Of a DNA stretch of 8,517 bases, positions 1-5,455 are shown one piece after another; within the stretch, counting starts at the first letter, position 1, and every line of letters starts with the position of its first letter. A program made the position numbers and the translations under genes. The notes beneath the pieces were generated by a model. That model did no database searches and had not been told where the DNA came from. It saw nothing but the letters and a program-made list of their open reading frames with translations. The stretch is from an uncultured Microbacteriaceae bacterium (GTDB taxonomy: Bacteria > Actinomycetota > Actinomycetes > Actinomycetales > Microbacteriaceae), in NCBI GenBank assembly GCA_903907615.1, contig CAIVOR010000130.1, positions 1 to 8,517 on the forward strand. Direction: 5' to 3'.

Positions 1-64
1 AGCGCAGCGCGGGAACGCTTGCGGGATCAATGATGTGGGGGGCGGGGAGGGTGAGAGCAGACAC
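1..64 (-). CDS. Gfo/Idh/MocA-type oxidoreductase, N-terminus only (runs off left edge)
   Basis: A reading frame opens with GTG at 64-62 on the minus strand and stays open to base 1, giving 21 codons. The peptide begins MSALTLPAPH and continues IIDPASVPALR. This resembles the N-terminal arm that precedes the RWGILG-type Rossmann strand in many actinobacterial Gfo/Idh/MocA NAD(P)-dependent sugar or polyol oxidoreductases; the nucleotide-binding motif itself would lie outside the window. The start is supported by an AAAGGA ribosome binding site (complement of 70-75) with a 5-nt spacer. It lies 33 nt downstream of the ROK repressor stop with no hairpin visible between, so the two are probably co-transcribed. 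In this context it might act on xylose or a related sugar, but that is inference. That a gene starts here is fairly secure; the family call rests on a short, weakly diagnostic segment. Confidence 0.55.
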   Translation of the reverse strand, partial: MSALTLPAPHIIDPASVPALR

Positions 65-97
65 GGGGGTCCTTTCGTGGAGTGTGGCGGGCCGGGG

Positions 98-1321
98 TTA
101 CTTGGCGTGGGCGGGGAAGAGCTGCGTGCTGGCGGGTTGAGCCACGAGTGGGGCGAAGGCAAGACCCGCGGCTCCGATCATGAGCAGGTTGGGCCCGAGT
201 TCGCCTGTTCGAACGAGCAAGCGATCCTGGGGTGCGTTGAGCGTGCTCCACCTAAATCGGCTCAGCAGGCGATCGGAGTCGTAGCCATAGATGACGGCGA
301 GATAACCCGAGAGCACCACAATCTCGGGATTGAAAATATTCACGAAGTTGCCGATGGCGACGGCAAGCGCATCGAGCTGTGCCGCGAGCAGTTTCTTTAC
401 CTTGCCGCTCAGCGACCCCGTGAGGCGGGCAGCCAACTCATCGTCGTCGGCCGCGGAGATGCCCAGTGCGTCGAGGAGTTCGTCGCGCTTGACGAGTGCT
501 TCGAGCGTGCCCTGCAAGCCCGAGTAGTCATCGCCGGGAACGTCGGAGATGCGGACGTGACCGAGCTCACCCGCGTACCCCGCTGATCCGCGCACGAGGG
601 AACCCGCGTGGATGATGCCTCCACCGATTCCTCCGGAGCCACCAAACATGTAGATGATTTCGCTGAAGCCCCGTCCGGCGCCGTAGTCGCGCTCGGCAAT
701 TGACCCGAGGCTGGCGTCGTTGTCGATCACCACGGGAAGTCCGGTCACTTGGTTGAGCATGGTCGTGAACGGCACCTCGACCCAGTTCAGATGAGGGGCG
801 AGACGAATGACGCCGTCCCCAACGCGAACCTGGCCGGGTACCGCAACACCCACACCGGCTATGCGCACGTGGGCCGGGAGATCTTTTCTCATGCGGGCGA
901 TCATCTCGCCGGCATCGCGCACAGCATCGATTGGATCGGGCGATGTTGAGGTGGCAATGCGCTCTTTGCGCAGGACGTTCCCCGAGAGAGTGATGAGTCC
1001 CACCGTGGTGGCATCTGTCTCGGGGTTGACGGCAAAAACCACCACTTCGTCGGTGAGCGACACCATCAAGGACGGCCGCCCCACGCCGGTGCGGTCGGAG
1101 GCCTCGGATTCATGGATGAGTCCGAGCTCTTCGAGTTCGGTCACGAGGTCTGAAATGGTGGACCTGTTCAACTCCGTGCGTTGGGCCAACGACGAGCGGG
1201 ACATGGTGCCGTGTTTGCGCAGCAGGCGAAGAACGGCCGAGAGGTTGTGCTGGCGAACGAGATCGCGATTACTTCCCAGCACTGAGGGCTGCGGCTTGGG
1301 TGCAGAAGTGGCAGGTGTCAC
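98..1321 (-). CDS. xylR: ROK-family transcriptional repressor, probable xylose repressor
   Basis: This 407-residue protein has a winged helix-turn-helix at about residues 22-72 (recognition region near SSLAQRTELNRSTISDLV) followed by a ROK sugar-kinase-like domain. ROK landmarks seen are DNDAS at 200-204 (D202 matches the catalytic Asp of ROK kinases), GGIGGGII at 230-237 and GELGH at 251-255. Two motifs are degenerate. The N-terminal phosphate-binding DxGGT is replaced by NPETDATT near 99-106, as expected for a non-kinase repressor. In the zinc motif CxCGxxGC, the segment DYSGLQGT at 265-272 keeps both glycines but replaces all three cysteines with D265, S267 and T272. The start is GTG at 1321-1319, preceded by GAAAGG (complement of 1330-1335) with an 8-nt spacer; the stop is TAA. 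It is divergent from xylA, the usual arrangement for a local repressor. Xylose as effector is inferred from neighbours; the ROK family call is secure. Confidence 0.9.
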   Translation of the reverse strand: MTPATSAPKPQPSVLGSNRDLVRQHNLSAVLRLLRKHGTMSRSSLAQRTELNRSTISDLVTELEELGLIHESEASDRTGVGRPSLMVSLTDEVVVFAVNPETDATTVGLITLSGNVLRKERIATSTSPDPIDAVRDAGEMIARMRKDLPAHVRIAGVGVAVPGQVRVGDGVIRLAPHLNWVEVPFTTMLNQVTGLPVVIDNDASLGSIAERDYGAGRGFSEIIYMFGGSGGIGGGIIHAGSLVRGSAGYAGELGHVRISDVPGDDYSGLQGTLEALVKRDELLDALGISAADDDELAARLTGSLSGKVKKLLAAQLDALAVAIGNFVNIFNPEIVVLSGYLAVIYGYDSDRLLSRFRWSTLNAPQDRLLVRTGELGPNLLMIGAAGLAFAPLVAQPASTQLFPAHAK

Positions 1322-1342
1322 TCTGATCGCCTTTCGCTTGAG

Positions 1343-1366
1343 CCCCTGAAAAATATTTTAAGGGGG
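1343..1366. promoter_or_regulatory. AT-core palindrome at the repressor promoter
   Basis: The perfect 10-bp palindrome AAAATATTTT (1350-1359) is flanked at equal distance by CCCC (1343-1346) and GGGG (1363-1366), with three unpaired bases between core and flank on each side. It lies 22 bp upstream of the repressor GTG. The complement of 1355-1360 reads TAAAAT, a good -10 candidate for the minus-strand repressor gene, though no convincing -35 is seen at 16-17 bp. It may be part of the repressor promoter, an autoregulatory site, or both. Its sequence does not match the TTGTT-N9-AACA sites found at xylA and xylF. Confidence 0.35.
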
Positions 1367-1398
1367 GTGATTCGGGGTCAGGTTTTTCTCAGCCCCAC

Positions 1399-1426
1399 TT
1401 ATTGCCAGTGCTCATTCTCGTATATT
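1399..1426 (+). promoter_or_regulatory. Candidate xylA promoter
   Basis: TATATT at 1421-1426 is a good -10 hexamer. The only -35 at a usual distance is TTATTG (1399-1404, 16-nt spacer), which is weak. A better-looking TTGCCA (1402-1407) would be only 13 nt away, or 17 nt from a poor -10, TTGTTT (1425-1430). The pairing is therefore uncertain. With the TATATT assignment, transcription would start near 1433, giving a leader of about 45 nt. The -10 lies inside the proposed repressor site at 1419-1448. Confidence 0.4.
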
Positions 1427-1448
1427 GTTTCCTCAGCCAACAAATCAT
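1419..1448. promoter_or_regulatory. Proposed ROK repressor operator at xylA
   Basis: The core is TTGTT (1425-1429), nine bases, then AACAA (1439-1443): a spaced inverted repeat with the same geometry as the stronger site upstream of xylF (TTGTT 4174-4178, nine bases, AACAT 4188-4192). The segment AGCCAACAAAT (1435-1445) recurs exactly at 4107-4117 in front of xylF, and CGTAT opens the left arm in both promoter sites. TTTGTT/AACAAA-type inverted repeats are characteristic of operators of ROK-family XylR repressors in Bacillus. The site overlaps the candidate -10, so binding would block transcription. Assignment to the neighbouring repressor is inference. Confidence 0.6.
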
Positions 1449-1477
1449 TCCACCCCTCACCGTTTAGGACAAGAATC

Positions 1478-2671
1478 GTGACTTCTCTCATCCCCTCACG
1501 CGACGACAAGTTTTCCTTCGGACTGTGGACCATCGGCTGGAACGCGCAGGACCCGTTCGGGTCCGCAACGCGCTCGGCACTCGATGTCGTTGAGGCAGTC
1601 GAGAAGCTCGCCGAGCTGGGCGCGTATGGTCTGACCTTCCACGATGACGACCTGTTTGCGTTCGGCAGCACCGACGCCGAGCGCCAAAAGCAGATTGACC
1701 GGTTGAAGAAGGCACTGGCCGACACGGGTGTGATTGTGCCCATGGTGACCACGAACCTCTTCAGTCACCCTGTCTTCAAGGACGGTGCCTTCACGAGCAA
1801 CGACCGAGGTGTGCGCCGCTTTGCCCTGCGCAAAGCGCTTCGCAATCTCGACCTCGCCGTGGAGATGGGCGCCAAGACTTTCGTGATGTGGGGCGGTCGT
1901 GAGGGTGCCGAGTACGACGCGGCGAAGGACATCGGGGGTGCGCTCAAGCGTTACCGCGAGGGCCTCAACCTCATGTCGCAGTACGTCATCGACAAGGGCT
2001 ATGACATCCGCTTCGCCATTGAGCCCAAGCCCAATGAGCCTCGCGGCGACATCCTGCTGCCCACCATCGGCCACGCCATGGCGTTCATTGCCACGCTCGA
2101 GCACCCCGAACTCGTGGGACTCAACCCGGAGACGGGACACGAGCAGATGGCCGGACTCAATTTCACCGCAGGCATCGCTCAGGCCCTCGAGCACGGCAAG
2201 CTCTTCCACATTGACCTGAACGGTCAGAAGGGCATCAAGTACGACCAGGACCTGGTCTTCGGCCACGGTGATCTGCTCAACGCCTTCTCGCTCGTTGACC
2301 TCCTTGAATTTGGCGGACCCGCCGGCGGGCGTGCCTACGACGGCCCGCGTCACTTCGACTACAAGCCCAGCCGCACCGAGGACTGGAACGGCGTGTGGGA
2401 TTCGGCTGCGGCCAACATGCGCATGTATCTGTTGCTCAAGGAGCGTGCCGCTGCCTTCCGAGCGGACCCCGACGTTCAGGCCGCACTCGTCGCCTCGCGT
2501 GTTGCTGAAATTCAGCAGACCACGCTCGCTCCCGGTGAGACGTATGCCGACCTTCTGGCCGATGCCTCCGCCTACGAGACCTTTGACGCGGACAGCTACT
2601 TCGACGGTCGCGGGTTCGGTTTTGTGAAACTCAACCAGCTGGCCATCGAACACCTCATGGGAGCGCGCTAG
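1478..2671 (+). CDS. xylA: Xylose isomerase
   Basis: Cytoplasmic metal-dependent isomerase converting D-xylose to D-xylulose, the first catabolic step. The 397-residue product matches the short actinobacterial class (about 390 residues), opening with a DKFSFGLWT segment. Active-site features seen are FHDDD at 54-58 (H55 and D58, the catalytic pair), MWGGREG with W138, EPKPNEPRGD (E182, K184), NPETGHEQ (E218, H221), D246, D256 and D258 in the HIDLNGQKG and KYDQD region, and D294 in HFDYKP; together these supply both metal sites. Relative to Streptomyces enzymes there is a short insertion near 280-287 (PAGGRAYD), which I recall as usual in Arthrobacter-like homologues. The start chosen is GTG at 1478, with AGGA at 1466-1469 and an 8-nt spacer. 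An upstream in-frame GTG at 1367 would translate through the promoter and operator. The xylB start follows 3 nt after the stop. Confidence 0.97.
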   Translation: MTSLIPSRDDKFSFGLWTIGWNAQDPFGSATRSALDVVEAVEKLAELGAYGLTFHDDDLFAFGSTDAERQKQIDRLKKALADTGVIVPMVTTNLFSHPVFKDGAFTSNDRGVRRFALRKALRNLDLAVEMGAKTFVMWGGREGAEYDAAKDIGGALKRYREGLNLMSQYVIDKGYDIRFAIEPKPNEPRGDILLPTIGHAMAFIATLEHPELVGLNPETGHEQMAGLNFTAGIAQALEHGKLFHIDLNGQKGIKYDQDLVFGHGDLLNAFSLVDLLEFGGPAGGRAYDGPRHFDYKPSRTEDWNGVWDSAAANMRMYLLLKERAAAFRADPDVQAALVASRVAEIQQTTLAPGETYADLLADASAYETFDADSYFDGRGFGFVKLNQLAIEHLMGAR

Positions 2672-2674
2672 GCG

Positions 2675-4087
2675 ATGACCCTGGTCGCTGGGGTCGATTC
2701 GTCGACGCAGAGCTGCAAGGTCGTCATTCGCGATCTTGAGACGGGCGACCTCGTTCGACAGGGCACCGCACGGCACCCCGAGGGAACCGAAGTAAATCCG
2801 GACGCGTGGTGGCTCGCTCTCGGTGAGGCCATCGCGAACGCCGGCGGGCTGGATGATGTATCCGCCATCTCCATCGGCGGGCAGCAACACGGCATGGTGG
2901 TCCTCGATGAGGACGGACGGGTGATTCGCCCGGCTCTGCTCTGGAACGATACGCGCAGCGCGCCCGAGGCCACTGAGATTGCCGAGCACTTTGGTGCAGA
3001 CGAGATTGCCCGTGTGACGGGCTCGCTTCCCGTGGCATCGTTCACATCGACAAAACTGCTGTGGCTTCGCAAGCACGAACCAGAAAACGCGGCTCGGGTG
3101 GCAGCGGTCGCCCTGCCGCACGATTGGCTGAGTTGGCGGCTGGCCGGCTTCGGCCCCGCGGGTGACTCGGAGCGCGGCCCAGACCTCAGCGCTCTTGCCA
3201 CGGACGCGTCTGACGCCAGCGGAACGGGTTACTTCACCCCGGCGACCAACGAATACGTGCCCGCCGTCGTGGAGTTTGTTCTCGGGCACGTTCCCGTGTT
3301 GCCGCGTATCGTCGCACCTGGCGAGGTTGCCCACACGACAACGGCGGGACTCGTGATTGCGTGTGGTGCGGGCGACAACGCCGCGGCAGCCCTGGGGGTT
3401 GGTGCCGGTTCGGGCGACGTCGTTGTCTCACTGGGAACGAGCGGCACCGTCTTTGCGGTCTCCGAGACCTTCACCGCGGACTCCACGGGCATCATCGCAG
3501 GATTCGCCAGCGCATCGGGGTCTGCCCTTCCACTGGTGTGCACACTCAATGCCGCGCGGGTGTTGGATTCGTTCGCCCGCCTTTTTGAGATCACCCACGA
3601 CGAGTTGGGCACTGTGGCGCTTGAATCTGAACCGGGAGCGGAAGGCATTGTGCTCCTGCCGTTCTTCGAGGGTGAACGAACACCCAACCTCCCCGAGGCA
3701 AAAGCGCAGATTTCCGGACTCACCCTCGGCAACCACACGCGCGCCAATCTTGCGCGCGCGGCGATTGAGGGGATGCTGTGTGGCCTAGGGGCGGGACTTG
3801 ATGCCCTGCGCGCCGCGGGCGTTATCTGTACGCGCGTTTTCCTCGTCGGCGGCGCCGCGGGAAACCCGGCCGTCTCTCATATCGCCGCGGAAGTCTTTGG
3901 CTTGCCCATCATCGTTCCGGCCCCGGGAGAATACGTGGCCAACGGCGCAGCGCACCAGGCCGCAGCGCTCATTCTCGGGCAGTCCCCGGCGTGGCAGCTC
4001 GACGTGATATCGACCACGAGCCGCCCGAAAGTAGAGGCCATCTCGATTGCCTACGCCCGCGCGTTATCCGGGTTTTCCGCAACGTAG
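2675..4087 (+). CDS. xylB: Xylulokinase (FGGY family)
   Basis: ATP-dependent cytoplasmic kinase converting D-xylulose to D-xylulose 5-phosphate, which enters the pentose phosphate pathway. The product has 470 residues, close to the usual 480-500. The N-terminal FGGY domain begins GVDSSTQSCK (D8, phosphate loop), followed by GGQQHGMV at 68-75 (substrate-binding loop) and LLWNDTRS at 88-95. The C-terminal domain carries GAGDNAAAA with the catalytic-base Asp at D234, SLGTSGTVF at 252-260 and VGGAAGNP at 391-398 (nucleotide site). All expected motifs are present. ATG at 2675 has GGGAG (2659-2663) 11 nt upstream, inside the end of xylA, so translation is probably coupled to xylA. No convincing terminator follows; the next gene has its own promoter region. 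Xylulose as substrate is supported by sequence and by adjacency to xylA. Confidence 0.95.
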   Translation: MTLVAGVDSSTQSCKVVIRDLETGDLVRQGTARHPEGTEVNPDAWWLALGEAIANAGGLDDVSAISIGGQQHGMVVLDEDGRVIRPALLWNDTRSAPEATEIAEHFGADEIARVTGSLPVASFTSTKLLWLRKHEPENAARVAAVALPHDWLSWRLAGFGPAGDSERGPDLSALATDASDASGTGYFTPATNEYVPAVVEFVLGHVPVLPRIVAPGEVAHTTTAGLVIACGAGDNAAAALGVGAGSGDVVVSLGTSGTVFAVSETFTADSTGIIAGFASASGSALPLVCTLNAARVLDSFARLFEITHDELGTVALESEPGAEGIVLLPFFEGERTPNLPEAKAQISGLTLGNHTRANLARAAIEGMLCGLGAGLDALRAAGVICTRVFLVGGAAGNPAVSHIAAEVFGLPIIVPAPGEYVANGAAHQAAALILGQSPAWQLDVISTTSRPKVEAISIAYARALSGFSAT

Positions 4088-4090
4088 CGA

Positions 4091-4163
4091 GTCAATTTAG
4101 GGATTGAGCCAACAAATACAGGCTTTTCTCTGTAATACGTTATGTTTCCGTAATCAAATTGAC
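4091..4163. repeat. 8-bp inverted repeat pair flanking the upstream xylF region
   Basis: GTCAATTT (4091-4098) and its exact reverse complement AAATTGAC (4156-4163) lie 57 bp apart. The right copy contains most of the -35 hexamer TTGACT of the proposed xylF promoter. The pair interleaves with the longer CAACAAATAC pair at 4110-4119 and 4170-4179. Eight bases is short enough to arise by chance, so a role is not established. Confidence 0.25.
4107..4119. promoter_or_regulatory. Upstream repressor half-site
   Basis: AGCCAACAAAT (4107-4117) is identical to 1435-1445 at xylA. Its extension CAACAAATAC (4110-4119) is the exact reverse complement of 4170-4179, the left arm of the main xylF operator, 60 bp downstream. 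No matching TTGTT lies at the expected distance to its left, so this is a half-site only. It could be an auxiliary contact for the repressor, possibly by looping. Confidence 0.45.
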
Positions 4164-4187
4164 TTGCACGTATTTGTTGCATAGGGC
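4159..4187 (+). promoter_or_regulatory. Candidate promoter for xylFGH-epimerase unit
   Basis: TTGACT (4159-4164) is a five-of-six match to the -35 consensus. At 17 bp the -10 position reads TAGGGC (4182-4187), which is poor. CATATA (4190-4195) looks better but is 25 bp from TTGACT, too far. The -35 is the convincing part. The whole spacer and -10 zone is covered by the inverted repeat 4169-4197, consistent with repression by occlusion. A separate promoter fits the 181-bp gap after xylB. Confidence 0.5.
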
Positions 4188-4197
4188 AACATATACG
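4169..4197. promoter_or_regulatory. Proposed ROK repressor operator at xylF
   Basis: Left arm CGTATTTGTTGC (4169-4180) and right arm GCAACATATACG (4186-4197) are 12-bp inverted repeats with one mismatch, separated by ATAGG. The TTGTT-N9-AACAT core has the same spacing as the xylA site, and the arms match the TTTGTT/AACAAA style of XylR operators of the ROK family. It sits immediately downstream of a strong -35 hexamer. This is the best-formed operator candidate in the window; the repressor encoded at 98-1321 is the natural candidate binder. Confidence 0.7.
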
Positions 4198-4199
4198 CA

Positions 4200-4217
4200 G
4201 GGCTCGAAGACGAACCC
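4200..4217 (+). other. Leader hairpin 1 of xylF
   Basis: GGG (4200-4202) pairs with CCC (4215-4217) and TCG (4204-4206) with CGA (4211-4213), with a C-A mismatch between the two helices and an AAGA loop. It would lie near the 5' end of the xylF transcript, directly after the operator and 1 nt before a second hairpin. A U-run is absent, so it is unlikely to be a terminator. Modest stability; function unknown. Confidence 0.35.
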
Positions 4218-4218
4218 C

Positions 4219-4236
4219 GCGCGGACTTGTCCGCGT
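4219..4236 (+). other. Leader hairpin 2 of xylF (perfect palindrome, CUUG loop)
   Basis: CGCGGAC (4220-4226) is followed after TT by its exact reverse complement GTCCGCG (4229-4235), with a possible extra G-U pair at 4219/4236. In RNA this is best drawn as a 6-bp stem capped by CUUG, one of the recognised stable tetraloops. It lies about 22 nt upstream of the xylF ribosome binding site AAGGGAG (4258-4264), so it leaves that site free. A 5' stability element is plausible. As DNA it could also be a protein-binding palindrome. Confidence 0.5.
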
Positions 4237-4268
4237 AACAAGAGACACACAACTACGAAGGGAGAGAA

Positions 4269-5306
4269 ATGAAGAAGTCTTCATTGATCTCAATCGGTGC
4301 AGTCGTAGCGGCTTCGGCCCTGCTTCTCACCGGATGTTCGGCATCCGGCGGCGGAGCTTCGGCTCGCGCTTGCGTCATTCTGCCCGACACCGAGTCGTCG
4401 CCTCGTTGGGAAGCCAACGACCGTCCGGCACTCGAGACGGCTCTTACTGACGCTGGCTACGAGACCGACATCCAGAACGCCGGTGGCGACACCGCAAAGT
4501 ACGCAACCATTGCCGAACAGCAGCTCGCAAAGGGCTGTGGCGTCATGGTTCTCGTTGACCTTCAGGGTGCCGGTGTAACCGTTGCCGAAGAGGCCAAGGC
4601 TCAGGGCATCCCCGTTGTTGCCTACGACCGCCCCATCGAAGGTGCTGACTACTACGTCTCGTTCGACAACGAGGGCGTTGGCGCCATCCAGGGTGAGTGC
4701 ATTGTTGACGGCCTCAAGGCCGCTGGCAAGGACCCCGCAACCGCTGTTGTTGTCTACATGGGTGGTGACGCTGCCGATGGAAACGCCAAGATGTTCCACG
4801 ATGGTGCTGTTTCCGTCATGGAGCCCGCAGGCATCAAGCCGGCTATCGAGCCTGCTGGTGTATGGGACGGCGAAAAGTCTGCCACCAACTTCGAGCAGGC
4901 TCTGACCTCGCTCGGTGGCAAGGTTGACGCTGTTTGGGTTGCCAACGACACCAACGCCGCTGGCGTTATCACGATCCTCGACAAGAACGGCCTCACCGTT
5001 CCTGTTTCGGGTCAGGACGCTTCGCCTGCTGGTCTGGCAAACGTTCTCCTCGGCAAGCAGACGTGTACTGTCTGGAAGCCCGCTTCGATTGAGGCTGCAG
5101 CTGCAGCTGGCGTCATCATCTCGCTCCTCAAGGGCGAGACGATCACCGCTGACAAGGAAGCAAACGGTGTGCCTTACATCGCTGTTACCCCCACGAAGAT
5201 CACCGCTGACAACGTCATTGACGTTGTTACCGCTGGCGACGTGACGGTAGCCGACCTCTGTGCAGGCGACGTAGCCGCCGCTTGTACTGCAGCAGGCATC
5301 AAGTAA
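4269..5306 (+). CDS. xylF: Xylose-binding ABC transporter lipoprotein
   Basis: Extracytoplasmic substrate-binding protein of 345 residues that delivers xylose to XylGH. A lipoprotein signal peptide is clear: MKKSS, a hydrophobic stretch 6-20, and lipobox LTGC with C23 as the lipidated residue. The mature part is a Peripla_BP_4-type two-lobed domain closely resembling E. coli XylF: RWEAND at 46-51, AYDRPI at 118-123, YVSFDNEGVG at 129-138, MGGDAADGNAKMF at 164-176, ANDTNAAG at 225-232 and VSGQDASPAG at 246-255, then VWKP at 268-271. These cover the residues that contact xylose in E. coli XylF. The mature protein has six cysteines (35, 90, 144, 266, 331, 339), which may form disulfides. GTT and GCT codons look commoner than in neighbouring genes, consistent with high expression. 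ATG at 4269 follows AAGGGAG (4258-4264) by 4 nt. Confidence 0.95.
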   Translation: MKKSSLISIGAVVAASALLLTGCSASGGGASARACVILPDTESSPRWEANDRPALETALTDAGYETDIQNAGGDTAKYATIAEQQLAKGCGVMVLVDLQGAGVTVAEEAKAQGIPVVAYDRPIEGADYYVSFDNEGVGAIQGECIVDGLKAAGKDPATAVVVYMGGDAADGNAKMFHDGAVSVMEPAGIKPAIEPAGVWDGEKSATNFEQALTSLGGKVDAVWVANDTNAAGVITILDKNGLTVPVSGQDASPAGLANVLLGKQTCTVWKPASIEAAAAAGVIISLLKGETITADKEANGVPYIAVTPTKITADNVIDVVTAGDVTVADLCAGDVAAACTAAGIK

Positions 5307-5323
5307 TAACGAGTAACTGAGGG

Positions 5324-5356
5324 CCTCGCGCCGGCCAGAACCTGGTCGGCGCGAGG
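5324..5356 (+). terminator. Strong intercistronic hairpin after xylF (possible partial terminator)
   Basis: CCTCGCGCCGGCCA (5324-5337) pairs with TGGTCGGCGCGAGG (5343-5356) to give a 14-bp GC-rich stem with one G-U pair and a GAACC loop. The tract after it is TCTTTC, a weak U-run. It begins 17 nt after the xylF stop and lies 99 nt before the xylG start. It may terminate part of the transcription or protect the xylF message from 3' decay, giving more binding protein than transporter. xylG has no clear promoter of its own in this gap, so some read-through is expected. Confidence 0.75.
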
Positions 5357-5422
5357 TCTTTCACCGGCTCCACCCAGATCAATAGACTTTTTTACGAACA
5401 CTTTCTCGCCGTCGCCCACCAC

Positions 5423-5435
5423 CCTGGCGGCCAGG
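5423..5435 (+). other. Small hairpin upstream of xylG ribosome binding site
   Basis: CCTGG (5423-5427) and CCAGG (5431-5435) form a 5-bp stem with a CGG loop, ending 7 nt before the xylG ribosome binding site AAGGGAG (5443-5449). The same CCAGG could instead pair with CCTGG at 5341-5345 in the upstream hairpin. The rest of the 5357-5455 leader shows no gene and no clear promoter. Confidence 0.25.
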
Positions 5436-5455
5436 CATTATCAAGGGAGATAATC

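Noticed and set aside
65..97. Terminator between the repressor and the left-edge gene
   Set aside because: Only a 4-bp CACG/CGTG match (62-65 with 76-79) is present, with no U-run; this segment instead holds the ribosome binding site of the next gene.
807..1349. Plus-strand frame of 180 codons opposite the repressor
   Set aside because: Serine- and arginine-rich shadow of the ROK gene with no supporting start signal.
1367..1477. Upstream in-frame extension of xylA from GTG 1367
   Set aside because: It would translate through the promoter and operator, adds a sequence unlike any xylose isomerase N-terminus, and the GTG at 1478 has a well-spaced AGGA.
1496..3334. Minus-strand open frame of 612 codons antisense to xylA and xylB
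   Set aside because: It lies opposite two well-supported enzymes, has no recognisable domain or ribosome binding site, and long antisense frames are common in high-GC coding DNA.
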